From Cardiocondyla obscurior (lineage: Eukaryota; Arthropoda; Insecta; Hymenoptera; Formicidae), in assembly GCF_019399895.1 (NCBI RefSeq), contig NC_091864.1:8348001-8412000 (forward strand): 64,000 bases of DNA, read 5' to 3'. The notes under the pieces were generated by a model, which saw only the letters and a program-made list of their open reading frames with translations, was not told the origin of the DNA and did not search any database. Shown one piece after another: positions 13,500 to 24,772 of the stretch (its first letter is position 1; the number at the start of each line of letters is the position of its first letter). Made by a program: the position numbers and the translations under genes.

Positions 13500-14541
13500 A
13501 GAGTCCTCGACCGCGGCTGTCTTTTCATCGTCACACCGTGCGGTTAATTAACAAACGTGGATGTACGTGGAGAGCATTACCGCGCATCGCGCGCGTTCTC
13601 TGACTCATTAGCAACAAAGCGCAGCTTTAAACTTGTTTCCAGAACGATAAAGCTCCACGGCTTTGTAACTCTGATAACGAGCGTATGACTAATCATTCTC
13701 GAAATTGTCACTCGGCGCGTTCACTTTTATTCCCGATTTTCAATTAATCGCGCCTTGACCTTTTCTTTTTATTATTTTATCGGAAAAAAATAGAGATACT
13801 CGGTCTCGAACTTGGAATCCTTCGTCTACGACGCTAGCACTCGGCCTTTAATATCAAAATTTAATTACTAAATTTATTTAACAAAATTTATTTTATTAAA
13901 TAAATTTGGTTAAATTACCAATAATTACTAAATTTAATTAACAAAAATTAAATACAAAATTTTTTTCTTTTTTTTTTTTTTTTGACAACCGGTATACAAT
14001 GACAAGTGTTTTGTTGAAATATAAAATAATTTTGTTTGCTGAAATTTTTCATAGCTACTGCAAATCGCTACGTAACTGAGGCCGGCAATTGGAATGCATC
14101 GCGAATTTACGAGTGCGGCCGACGGTTTTTATTTTTACACATCGTCGATGTCCATTTAAATTAGTTTGCAAACTTTAATTTATTCCTCTCGCGGAGCGCA
14201 TGATTTCGTGAAAACACTACTCTCTAAACGAACCATATACAATCGACAACCGAGATTATAATAGGACAAACGTTTCGCTTGACAATGACGCAAAGGGTTA
14301 TCACGCAATACATATAAGCATAGATTATTATCAGAATTGTTATATATTTTAATATATCGCTCTAAAATACCAAGACTTCGAGACGTTTCGTTAATTACGA
14401 CCTTAGAAACTGTTACGCTTTATCTCGCTGCTACTCTCGCTAATTCCCGTACAAGAGCAAGATAATTTTATATTCATAAATACGAATAAGATTCCAGATA
14501 CATACGAAATACGCGGATAAAGAACGTGCGAATATGCACGC

Positions 14542-14592
14542 GCTCATAGCGCACTTATCTCCGCATACTTAACAAGGAAATCGCTCTTAATA
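14542..14592 (-). repeat. Right 51-bp terminal inverted repeat
   Basis: This is the partner of 12944-12994 in inverted orientation with one mismatch, ending CGCTCTTAATA. It lies about 250 bp beyond the 3' end of the SAM-domain exon, inside that gene's presumed first intron. Confidence 0.9.
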
Positions 14593-14841
14593 CGAGATGC
14601 ATTTTAACAGGACTGTGACGACAAACGCGATGGCATTTTGAAAGACAACGAGAAGGGTGCAAAGTTACGTGTAGTATTCAACAGCTGAAGAAGCTGAAGT
14701 AAATATATAATAAAAAGAAAATTCTTTCCCACCCTATCTTTCAACATTTATGCAGTAATAAAAATCGAAGTAAAATACAAGCGAAGTAAAAAAAAAGCAA
14801 AGTAAAAAAAAGAAGAGCAACGTAAATTAACTTCGACTCAC

Positions 14842-15342
14842 CGGTGTAGTATACGGTTGGCAGGCCAGTCTGATGCCGTCGTGCCTCAGCTTATCCTGCA
14901 GCAGCATCCTCAGCTGTATCCGGGGGATTCTCACCAGCTCAGCTTTGCCCTCCTCGTACTCGTCCGCGAACTTGGTCAGCTCCTGGCCGCCGCTGGAAGA
15001 ACTGGCTGTCGGCGACGCTCGCTGGGTCTCCTTGTCGCTGGGTGGCCTGTCGGATGACGTTCTCGACGACTTCGAGCTCACGTTGTCGCAGCTGTTGTCG
15101 TTGGTGGTCTCCTCCAGCGTGAAGTACACACTCGCGGCACCCTCCTCGCGCAGGGTCTTGACCGACTGCAGCAGGCGCGAACGGTGCTTCTGATTGAAGA
15201 CGCCGATCGCGTCGAGGTCCGGGTCACCGATCTGCTTGCAGATCTCGAGGTCGTCGTAGCCGTTATCGATAAACGACTCCGAGTACTGACCGAGGTGGAG
15301 CGAGCGCAGCCACTCGACCACGATGTTGCTCGCCATCGTCAT
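14842..15342 (-). CDS. SAM-domain protein (SAMD5/SASH1-like), first coding exon, partial
   Basis: The exon encodes 167 residues from ATG at 15342 and ends on a codon boundary at a consensus donor (CACCG then GTGAGT at 14841). A second ATG at residue 3 (MASNIV) fits the context equally well. Residues 6 to about 66 form a SAM domain with EWLRSLHLGQYSESF, then GYDDLEICKQIGDPDLDAIG and a basic helix ending LLQSVKTLREEG. This is the hallmark of the SAMD5/SASH1 group. A Ser-rich linker follows, then a second conserved block (LVRIPRIQLRMLLQDKL and DGIRLACQPY) that corresponds to the C-terminal part of SAMD5. SAM domains mediate protein-protein binding in cytoplasmic scaffolds; the partner cannot be read here. 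In SAMD5 only a short tail follows this block, so probably one or more short exons are missing. They were not found in the window to the left. Confidence 0.85.
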
Positions 15343-17120
15343 CCTGGAACACTCGCGCCGTCCGCGTTCGCGTCTACGCCTCTCCTCGAAACCGTCCTGC
15401 CGTGGACCCCGACGATTCCCGTTTCACGACGGTGTCCCGCTTTATTATCCGCTGCGCTCGGCGGCTACTACCGTCCCGCGAGGCCGTCCTCCAGACGACG
15501 ACGTAACGTCCATCGAGGTTAAGCGTGGGTCCGTCAGAAGATTCTGTCGGTGTTCGGCAAACTAATCGTCCCCTAGCGTGGCATTCTCCTCCCACGATCG
15601 GTAGGTTGCGGTGGCTAACGAGGCTCGTCTCGCCGACGACCCTGAGAGACGCGGTGCGGGGGAAAGGGGGGGAGGGAAGGGTGGTACTTTGCGGTGGTCA
15701 CGTTCGCCGCTTGACACGTACCGGTCCTCGGCTCATCGCGAGATACGCGAGTGGCAGCCTCTGAAGTTCTCGATTCGTCTCCTCTTCCTCTCTTGCTTCT
15801 TCACTTTCTCTCTCGCTTCTTCCTCCGTTTCTTCTCCTTGTCGCTTCAACGACGCGTCCGCAGGCCGAAAAGATGATCAGAGCAGGGAGAGGAGAAGGGG
15901 GTCTGCTTCTCGACGCGAGAAAAACACAAGTAGTAGGACCCGGCAGGCAGGCCAAAAGACGATCGGAGCAGAAGTCTGCTTCTTGACGCGAGAAAAACAC
16001 AGGCGGTAGGACTCGGCAGAAAATTTTAAGGTCACACGCGCACGTACACACACAACACGAGTCGGTTTTTTTTACAGCACTCGCGACGAGCGTGTTCGAT
16101 AAATCCCGTCGCGTCCCCTCTTGCTTCACCTCGCGCACTGTCCGGTCAATCCGCGTCGCCGGGTCGCGCGACTCCGAACGTGTCGTGACAAAGCGAGACA
16201 AAAACCGACGAGTTTGTCCCTCGAAAATCCAGCCGGTTTAGAATCCGATAATCCTCCGCGGTGGAAGACGCACGGTCGTGAATCAGCGCGACGATCGATG
16301 TGAAGATCTCCAAAGACTGACTACGTGGACGGGTCCTACCGTTGCGAGTGCGAAAGTTGGCAACGCCGGCCGCCCAATGCTCACTTGTCGCCGCTCACTT
16401 CTCTTCGCTCCGCTTTGAAACTTGCGCTTTCCGAGGTCGCCTTCCCGGTTGTTCGTTCACTCGACGACTCGTTGCCGTCCACGACGGCTCGTGTCCAACG
16501 GCTTACGCGCGCACTCGCGAAAAGTCGACGGAGACGGAAATCGAAACACCGTCCACCGCTCGCGATCTTTCTCCCCGATGATCGAAACGCTCTTCCCGGC
16601 GTCAACCGCGTGCGGTCTCACTCGCGATGGTCACAGTCGGCCATTCCACGCATTGAAGTTTCCTTCTCGTTCGCGCACGGTCGCCCGCTGCGGAAAACGA
16701 TCGACCGGTCGAGCGGAAGATTTTGGGGAGGCCTAAAAAACGCACCGTACGACGAGGACTACCTGGCGCGCCGCGACGCCCCGGCACGCAAGATCGAATC
16801 GGAACAAACGGCGACGGCGACGGTGACGACGACGACGTGAACGTGTCCGGCGAGGTTCGCGCGTCACTCATAGTCGGAACGAGCAGGAAGACGTCGTCGT
16901 CGTGGCTCGACGAAACGCGCGAAACGAATCACTACCGCACGACACACCACCGCGACGCGGCACACGGCTCGACTGACGCGAGACTCGCCACTCTCGCGAG
17001 AGGGAGCCTCCACCAGTGCGACCTTCGCCTCCGCTTCTCCCTAGCATTTCCCCTTCTACCATGCTCCCTACCAACGACTACCCACGAACCACTACTCTCC
17101 TCCTTTTCAAAACTTTTTAC
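15343..17120 (-). promoter_or_regulatory. CpG-rich 5' region of the SAM-domain gene
   Basis: About 1.8 kb directly upstream of the SAM exon is GC- and CpG-rich, while the DNA beyond about 17.1 kb turns AT-rich. Several long frames occur here on both strands, but none has a recognisable motif and they overlap each other, as expected in stop-poor GC-rich DNA. I read it as 5' untranslated exon plus promoter. No TATA box or start site could be fixed. Confidence 0.45.
15860..16019. repeat. Imperfect tandem duplication, two units
   Basis: Unit 1 (15860-15945, about 86 bp) and unit 2 (15946-16019, 74 bp) both run from GCAGGCC through GACGCGAGAAAAACACA to CGGCAG. Unit 1 carries an additional GGGAGAGGAGAAGG stretch. 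It lies in the presumed 5' untranslated region of the SAM-domain gene. Confidence 0.8.
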
Positions 17121-20100
17121 TCGAATAATATCGCTTTCTTTAACGTTTGGCATCGATAACTTTATACGTTCTATATTTAGCAGCCTCTTGCGGCACCTTT
17201 ATCTGTACTTATCACACGTAGTAATTAAACAGAAAAACTTAAATCAAGTTTAGATCTTTTTTTCGATTGGCGTTATCAAAACATATAATATCGATGACGC
17301 CGTTAATACATATGTGATAGCAAAATTGTTACATTTTAGAAAAAATAAGCCGAATCATTTTTAATCTAGTAGTTTACTTTTAGTAAAAATGCATAAAAAC
17401 GGCAATTAAATTTTGCAATTCTATATGTACTGCAATTAATATTGCTTTCTATTAAGCTTTGAGAGTATCGAGTTACGTAAGGATCATTTTGGGAAAAAGC
17501 GTGCGCTTCGAACGAACGTATTTGATCCGTTTCAAACTAAGGGACATTATATAATTTAATTATTCGCCATAAAACACCTGTCGCGTTTGCTTTTTCGAGA
17601 AATGTGAGTGCGAAACCGAGCACCACTCTTGGGAAATCTCTATTAAATGCTAGACGACAATGCTAGTCGCGCGGAGCTCGCAAACGTTGATCATCGATAT
17701 ATGCGTGAGGTCCGAATTAATTGAATGATCGGCACGGACGTACCCGTCCCGCTGTGACGGCAAAGCAGGGAGTGACAAGTAGCTCTCAATAACGTGATAT
17801 GACATTGCGTGTCGTGGACAGGAAGGACCCTTTCAATGCATCCCCCGCTATTTCCTCGCTTTGGTCGAGTAATTTGCTTTCGATGCGGAGGGATGAGATT
17901 GGAAGACGGGTCACCTGTCAATATATTAACTCGTTTCCGCAATACCGCGAATTATTATGAAACTGCGAGATAAAGGTTCTTTCCGCGTATATACGTACTG
18001 TTTCGCAGGTGTGCACTAAATATTTATATGCGCGCAACAAAATTTTCAACGGTACATCCGGATATTCCTGATTATACGGGATAAATGATATCAAGGTCTC
18101 TTTGAGTCCGTCATTAATGTCAAATGGCATCGCGGACTGCGTTAAAATATTGTACGTCAACAAAATTTTGCGCGGCCGGAACGCGCGTATAGAAACTCTG
18201 ATACATTATTGTGAAACGCAGATATTTTAATAACTTGTCAGATAGTATAATCGAAAATATTTTTGAAGAAAATTAAAGCACCGGGACGCTCGGTGTGACG
18301 TGTCGGATAAAAGGGTAGAGAGAGATCGCGGTAACATGTATTATTTCATACGCATTTGCTAAGTGGTGCTTTTACGATTTGCACGAATAAACTTGTATCT
18401 AAACGACATATAAATCAAACCGTTGCATTAGTCATTAACAGGTCATTAATTTTACGAATAAAGGGAGCACAGAAGATTAGCATTCCGACGATTGTCTGCT
18501 GAATATGATAAAGCATGGCCCTGCAGAACAGTTACCGCATACAGAGCAGGAAGAGCGTAGGGTCCTGCTGGATTCTAGTTAGACGCTCGGCTTATCTTTA
18601 TCGGTACGTCGGCAAGACATGAGCCAGCAAGAATTTATAATTTGCTGCTGTACATTGATAAGAGACCGCGAACAATAAATGCGAGATAGAAAATGACAAT
18701 TATTCAAGGCTGGATGATCGACGTTAATTCGTTGTAAAAATTGCGCATACAAAAATATTTCAAGCGTTTCGATCCGTTCCCACGATCAATTACTTGCTTG
18801 TTCATCGGTTTTATAAAATGAGAAGCAGTGTATCATCTTGTCGGTGATGCGATATTCTACGGCTCTATAACGATTCGCATAAATTCTAAATCGATAATCC
18901 GACTGGCGTTTAATCCTGTAACTTTCATACGTGCGTCGTTTCATTGTTTACGAGTCCAGTTGACGGCGTGTTTACGGTGTGTTTTACCGTTTCAAAACAA
19001 CCAATAAAACGGTGCTTCCCGTTCGCTTCGTCGCGTCGTTGTGCTGTATCGATGAGCCGGAGCCGTAGCCTATGAAGCTGCAACCAGAGCTGCGGCTTCG
19101 CGCTGTCGTTGCAGCTGCACGTAGTTATCGTCGGTTCCTGAGGTCGACATCGTGGTAAAAAGTCTGCTGGAGGCGAGATGCTCGAAAATATCGACGCCAA
19201 CTGTCGATCCGCTTGACCATGTATCCGGCAGAGAAAAAAACGCTGCGTCTGATCCTGCAAAATAGCGATCGTAAATAGCGGGTTCGCGCTCCAACATAAA
19301 ATCCCGAACGAGCCGGTCAAGCTTAAGGCAAACAATCATTTTTAGAAAAAAAAAAAAAAAAAAGAGAAGGTAAATCGCATGGCTTTATAAGCGTTGTGTG
19401 CATATATCAGTCGCGTTAACTACCGACATAAAAATAAAGAAAAAAAAAAAATTACGACACAAACTTCTGTTCCTTTCGCGCTCAGCCGGTCGATGCGTTC
19501 GGGTAATTGCGATATCGTAATTAAACAGACGAAGCTCCTCGTATTTCAAGATGATTCATCGCCGCTAGACGAGTCGTTTTCGTCCCGTGTCGTTAACACA
19601 TTACGACGCGCGACTTGCCGGCACAGATTGCTCCGGTTGCGGCATCAACAATTTTTCGGCTCCGTTCTGCTACATTACGCGACTCGCGGTTTGAAATCAG
19701 AACAGAGTACGATTTATCGTTCCACCGATATTTCATTAAAAAAAAAAAAAAGAAAAAAAAGGAAAGTACACGACACGGCGTCCGCGGGTTCAGCGATCCC
19801 GGCGACCGGCGACGCGACTCTTCTTCTCATCTACTATCCACAAATAATTTCGTGACATTTATCGTTCAAGACTACGCTCGTAAACAGCACGAACGCGAAA
19901 CTCTATTTCGTGTGTGTATCTAAGCGCGTACACGTATCTAACGATAAGAGGTTACCGTAAAACGTGGTACACGAAAAGAATTTCCGCATTCCGTGGATGC
20001 GTTTAATGATGAATCGTAACGGGCGAGTCGTAAATGATAATGATAGCGGGACCGTTTCTGTGAGAACGTTACTCACTGCAAACATCTCGAGGGCGGCCCG

Positions 20101-20496
20101 TAATACGAGACTAATTTCTGTTTTTCCCGGTGCGCGCCTTACGTAGCGCGAGGGGGTGCTGCGAGAAATGCCTTGGAATCTGCGTAATTAAGCGAGGGTC
20201 TCGCGAATAAATTTACATCGTCTGTAAATCCTTCACATTAGATAAATGCTCACAATTAGCTCCACTCCCACTGCGCCCTGCGCGCATTTCGGATTCGGAA
20301 GGCTCTGCCGTTTTTGGCAATTAAATAATACTGCAGCTGTTATAATCGTACTCGAGAGTAGGTATCCGCTTTCATTATCTGCAATTTATTAATGTCAATT
20401 AATTGCCATTTAAAGTATTTAAACGATCGAACGTTCTTCTAATGATTTTTACACTTCGTTTATTTCGAGCACCGTAATTTTCTCTGCGCAGCATTA
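17121..20496. other. Intergenic DNA with two weak coding-looking frames
   Basis: No gene can be supported. Two minus-strand frames look slightly protein-like. At 17918-18163 there is a piece reading MPFDINDGLKETLISF. At 19070-19339 there is a frame with RDFMLEREPAIYDRYF near its start. Neither has a family motif or a full set of splice signals. Poly-A tracts occur at about 19346-19363 and 19737-19750. Confidence 0.4.
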
Positions 20497-20512
20497 TTTT
20501 ATTTTACTTTAT
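20497..20512 (-). terminator. Polyadenylation signals for the small secreted-protein gene
   Basis: Two AATAAA hexamers on the minus strand (TTTATT at 20497-20502 and 20507-20512 on plus) lie 27-42 nt after the stop codon at 20539. That is a suitable position for 3' end formation. Confidence 0.5.
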
Positions 20513-20538
20513 TTTACCGAGAGATTGTAAAAGATATT

Positions 20539-21098
20539 TTAGAGTGATATCAACGTCGGTGGTTTAATGACACCGTAACCCTCGCTGTAGATATAAGGAA
20601 TGCACTTCATTTCTAGACGGGGTGCATAAAGGGCCATCCTTGTACCCGGAAAAGCTCGGGTTAATTCAGAGGCCTGGCGAAAGTCGTAAAATAGTGCGTG
20701 ACTGCCGGTTTCTCGGCGGAGGGAAAGGAGAGAAAGCACATACGTACGTAACTATAAGTGGATGTGTTTGCGGAGCAGGTAAAGCTTTCTAAGGGAAGCT
20801 ACATGTACACGGTATATCTGTATCCCTTCCTCTACAGGATTTCTCAAAGGAAATATCACGTATTTTGATCATATTATCTTCCTCAGATTTATTTGAATTT
20901 TTGGTTACCTAAAAAAATTGTTTTATATTAAAGTTATAATTTTAAATTATATTAAAATACTATTATCTTGAGACGCTTTTTATATATATTTAAGGACTAA
21001 AAGCTTACCTTGGAATTTGGAGAGTAGGATCTTTCTGTGAGCGTGGCACGTACGTCTTCTACGACTACAGATACCATTACGAAGATGACGGTAGCTAA
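20539..21098 (-). CDS. Possible small secreted protein, two 3' exons
   Basis: The model joins exon 21009-21098 to exon 20539-20673. The first has acceptor TTTTTTTCAG and donor CCAAG then GTAAGC, and is 30 codons in phase 0. The second has acceptor ACTTTCGCCAG and ends in TAA. The first exon reads LATVIFVMVSVVVEDVRA, a signal-peptide-like hydrophobic run, then a polar stretch. The second encodes 44 residues ending GVIKPPTLISL. Two polyadenylation hexamers lie just downstream. The start exon is not proven. A candidate at 21790-21798 encodes MQK in phase 0 before GTATAT, a weak donor. A competing acceptor at about 20704 (CCGGCAG) would put the last exon in another phase. I recognise no family; function unknown. 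It lies downstream of the cuticle-type gene on the same strand. Confidence 0.4.
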
Positions 21099-22351
21099 CT
21101 GAAAAAAAGGTGCACATTTAAGTTTTTCAATGCAAAACGCAGACGAGAGGTTTACTAACCACAGAAATTTTACTGATAAGATGTTAATATCTCTTTTACC
21201 TTTCAACGGGCAAAATTTTAATTAAAAATTTAAATTTATATAATATTCAACATCGATAAAGAAAAAAAATAAGATTTAAGAGAAAATTTATTATCGCCGT
21301 TATTCAATTACCACTATTACTTTATTACAAATTATTTTGGCTCTTTTATACTTTGTCTTTCTTTCTTTCTACAATATACGCTTAAGACAAACACGCGAAT
21401 TGGGCATTTGAGTACTTACAAAGCCGAGATCACAGCCGGAGGCTGTGCAAAACGGTTATGTGGTTGTCGAGTCTGCTAAAGCACAAGGTCAAAGTTTCGG
21501 CAATTTAGGATGCGATGCGGGTAAGGAGGTAGCAACTTTAATCACTTTCGAATCGGAGTAAATCTACTCCGCGTATCTCGAACCCGCAGAATCATATCGC
21601 GAGTAGTTGCTGCTTTACGAGAGGTATAAGGGTATCGTATCAAGAAGGAAATAATCAAAGCTGATTAAATTAACAAGACAAGATATATTTTCAAGCGTAC
21701 AAAATAATTGGCGGTTGCACCTAATTATTTGCATGTAATTGTCATAATTGAAATTTAAATGCATGCCGTGACATTCAACAGAGATATACTTTCTGCATAT
21801 TTTTATAAATACGCAAAATATATCAGAGAATACAATAAATAGTCTTGTATCATTCTTACAATACGATCTAACTGTAAACGTATGAACGATACATCTTACA
21901 TAAATTGTTAGCAATCTTCTGCTGCTTTCGTAAAATTACCATAACAGGAAATATCGAATAAATTGTATTTCTTATTCCTATCGCCCGCTCGCATAATTGT
22001 TCATCTTCTCAAATTTCTCTTAGTGTTACTTTCACGTCTTCAAAATGCAATACACTGTCTTTCCCTCGTCACTGTTAAAAACACGAAAGTAAAGGCTAAT
22101 ATATTAATGCACGTCGATATCCATTTCATTTTGCGGTTTTAGACGGAGTTTTAATCGAGGCTGCAAACTCGCCCGCAGACCTTCCGCAGCGTGCGAATCC
22201 ATAAATATCAAGTGAAATGCGGGATTAATGGGTGTGGCGTGACTCGGGCCGGCCGCGTGCCGTATATCCGGGGTCTCGAAAACGGCAGATGTATCGCGTC
22301 GGCGTGCAAATCGGAGATGTCGTCTGTAACGGATCCTTTCGAATGCTTCAC
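21099..22351. other. Spacer between two minus-strand genes
   Basis: AT-rich DNA with no supported gene. It holds the candidate start exon at 21790-21798, a TATAAAAG on minus at 21343-21350 and a donor-like GTAAGT on minus at about 21412. A variant hexamer ATTAAA on minus near 22150 could serve the cuticle-type gene, about 200 nt past its stop. Confidence 0.4.
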
Positions 22352-23813
22352 TTAAAAGAATTTTTTCTCCGGTACCGGATAAGAATATCCGTCGTTGCCA
22401 GAGTTCAGGCTTACGCTGAGTTCCGAACCTACGGAGTCAAAGTTGTTACTTTGCGAGAAAGTAATTCCAGGGCCGTCAGAAATAGAAATTCCAGAGCCTC
22501 CTTCTAAAATCGCGCCGCTTCCTGTGCTGATTGATCCGAAGTCGATAGGAGAAATTGGTTGTATGGGCTGAGGACCGGTTGGTCGAATCGGAGCAACTGG
22601 TCGAATCGGAGTAATTGGTCGAAACGGAGCAATTGGTTGAATGGGATACTGATCAGGTAAGGGTTGCGGGAGTGGGAACGGAACCGATGGCTGAATTGGC
22701 ACTGGGGCTGGTTGCGGGAGTGGGAACGGAGCCGGTGGCTGAATTGGTACTGGGGCTGGTTGCGGAACTGGGAAAGGAGGCTGAATTGGCGCTGGGAATG
22801 GCTGCGGAACTGGGACGGGAACCGGTTGAGGAACTGGCACCGGTTGCGGCACCGGCTGTGGTACAGGTACGGCCTGGGGTACCGGTACCGGAACCGGGCG
22901 AGGTACGTTGACGGGATAAGGCCTGGTGAAGACAATTGGAACTGGTTGAGGCACCGGAACTGGTACGGGACGCTTTACTTCAACAGGTACGGGATGCGGC
23001 ACTGGTACGGGGACTTTGCGAGTGACGGGCACGGGTTGAGGTACGGGAACCGGAACTGGAACGAAGCGATTGACGACTGTTCTGTGAATGTGATGTATCG
23101 GTGCGGGTCCACCCGAACTGATGCCGAGACTTGGTGAATATATTCCGTGACCATTCGGTGCTCCTCCTATAATTTCGATTTCATGACCATTTCCTCCATG
23201 CCCATATCCATATCCATTGCCATATGCACTTCCGTATCCATTTCCGTAACCATATTCGTTTCTATAGCCATTTCCGTATCCATATCCATGCCCATGGCCA
23301 TGCCCATGGCCATACCCATGCCCATGGCCATATCCATGCCCATGACCATATCCATATCCGGGTCCGTGTCCATTCAATATAACACCACCAGGTCGGATGT
23401 AGCCTCCATATTTATATATTGGTGGTCCTTCGTGTGAAAAAGAACGTTTGTCGTGTTTTTTCTCCAATGCATCGCCGGCGAAGGCGGAAACGATGAGTAA
23501 TGAAATCTGTAAGTAATGATTAATTAATATCACAGTATTAAAAAAAGCAAGTTTATAAAATTATTATATATTTTTATTATATTAAGTTAATTTTATTTTA
23601 AAAATATATAACGCTAACAATAAGTATGTAATCTATAAAAAAAAAATAGTTATAATAAGACATATTTGCACAATTAAGGTAAACTTGACCACACGTCAAA
23701 TAATTATTTCCAAGTAATTTCTATTTCATATATTAATGCATTCGCTATTATCAAAATTTTTGTAAAACAGAGATTTGACGAAAAAATTTACTACTCACTA
23801 AAAATGCCTTCAT
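22352..23813 (-). CDS. Secreted Gly/His/Tyr- and Val-Pro-rich structural (cuticular, Vajk-like) protein
   Basis: Two exons. Exon 1 (23799-23813) encodes only MKAFL and ends at GTGAGT. Exon 2 (22352-23506) follows acceptor TTACTTACAG in phase 0. The 292-bp intron joins the halves of a good signal peptide (MKAFLISLLIVSAFAG), a gene structure common in insect cuticle genes. The protein has 389 residues and no cysteine. Residues 50-110 are Gly-Tyr and Gly-His repeats. Residues 154-240 are Val-Pro repeats (VPVPVPQPVPV type). Residues 241-325 are Pro/Gln-rich (QPAPVPIQP, then IRPVAPIRP). The tail is Ser/Gly-rich and ends YPVPEKKFF. There is no Rebers-Riddiford chitin-binding motif. The composition resembles the insect Vajk family and other low-complexity cuticle proteins; that name is tentative. 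Likely extracellular, in cuticle, trachea or egg covering. Confidence 0.85.
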
Positions 23814-23840
23814 GATGCACATGCTATGAAGAGATGAGTC

Positions 23841-23878
23841 TGAATGTGCTTCACATCATCGAGCCTTCGGTTTTTATA
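23841..23878 (-). promoter_or_regulatory. Core promoter of the cuticle-type gene
   Basis: TATAAAAA on minus (23871-23878) lies 58 nt before the ATG. An initiator-like TTCAGAC has its A at 23841, 37 nt from the TATA start, slightly more than usual. The 5' leader would be about 28 nt, typical of insect secreted structural genes. Confidence 0.55.
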
Positions 23879-24674
23879 CTCCAGTCGCCACAACTACTTT
23901 CACTAAATATTCGCTGTAACACGCCCTCTGATTTGAACCCATCACATTCTAAATCTCCGAAACTTCATCAATGATGCAAAAAAAATATTCAAGAGAAGAT
24001 TGTTCGGCGAAAAGAATATTCATAAGATACTCTCCGACATGTTACTTTATTGTAGTATGTAAAGTTTACTTAATTAAAGAACATTTTAGGCATTTTTAAT
24101 ACATTTACAAAAATGACTGTCGTGCAAAATAATTTACCAAATTTTTAATACATATATAAACGTAAGCCAATACTAAAATAACGCTCTTGTTCGTACGTTT
24201 GTTAACGTGATGCAAACAAAAAGATTAATTGTTTTCAATGTGAGCCGTTATACATAGCTCTTTTTTTTTTTTTTAATTGAATCGCACTTGTAAAATCGCT
24301 ATCATCAACAATATTTTTCTCTTGTATCTGGAAATGTCATTTCCACGTCACGCGATTGTTTTCAACGTTCGACATTTTTAATAGGAAACTAAAGAGTAAT
24401 GAAAATTATTTTTAATTTAAATTTAAAATATTTTTCTTTGGACTTACAAACGTAATCGAAGTTACTAATTAAAAGCTAAAATATTAATTGCGTCGCGTTT
24501 TTCAAAAAGAAAATAATAAAAAGCAATTGTAAATTTCTTTTGACGACAGGGCGCAAACGCTGCCAGTGACGATCGCGGGAAAAGCATTACTTAAAACTAT
24601 AACAGACATCTGCGTTAATATCTTTCTAGCTGCTTTATTTGTTGCGGTTGACCGTTAATTGCCCTTTTACTTAC

Positions 24675-24772
24675 AGCTTAGATGTCGGAGGTGGTCCAAG
24701 GTAATAAATCGGTAACCATACGGCGACAATTAGCAACGTCTCGTTGAGCGCGTTGTGAGAACTGTGCGCCAT
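24675..24772 (-). CDS. Possible first coding exon of an unknown gene
   Basis: An ATG in good context (GCGAAATGG) opens 32 codons plus 2 nt up to a consensus donor (AAGCT then GTAAGT). The peptide has a hydrophobic stretch, LLIVAVWLPIYYLG, followed by Pro-rich PPPTSKL. The exon could begin at a good acceptor at 24861 (CGACTTATTTCAG), which would give an 89-nt leader. No phase-matching next exon lies between here and the cuticle-type gene. The alternative acceptor at about 20704 would be in phase but would require an intron containing a whole gene. This could be chance. Confidence 0.22.

Larger units (their letters stand above)
12944..14592. mobile_element. Putative non-autonomous DNA transposon bounded by 51-bp inverted repeats
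   Basis: The two ends are 51-bp inverted copies of one sequence with a single mismatch (C/T at position 13). Homology stops abruptly on both sides of each arm. Each arm starts with TA followed by TTAAGAGCG, so a TA target duplication as in Tc1/mariner-type elements is possible. The 1649-bp span contains no transposase frame. It does contain a BEL/Pao fragment and AT-rich filler, so it would be non-autonomous, or a composite that captured older debris. A chance inverted duplication is the alternative. Near-identity of the arms implies recent origin or gene conversion. Confidence 0.5.

Noticed and set aside
13786..13850. Pol III-like sequence on minus with box A-like GGCCGAGTG, box B-like GTTCGAGACC and a T run
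   Set aside because: The T stem pairs at only 3 of 5 positions and no acceptor or anticodon stem can be drawn. At most it is a decayed SINE piece.
15698..17253. Many overlapping frames on both strands upstream of the SAM exon
   Set aside because: Up to several frames are open at once in GC-rich DNA, and none has a recognised motif. Better explained as leader and promoter of the SAM gene.
23167..23373. Met-Asp-Gly repeat frame on minus
   Set aside because: It is a shifted-frame reading of the Gly-His-Tyr repeats of the cuticle-type gene.
22615..23437. Long plus-strand frames opposite the cuticle-type gene (repeats of Glu/Leu/Val, Trp/Asn/Arg and Met/Pro/Ile/Ser)
   Set aside because: They mirror the low-complexity codon repeats of the real minus-strand gene, which has a signal peptide, splice sites and a promoter.
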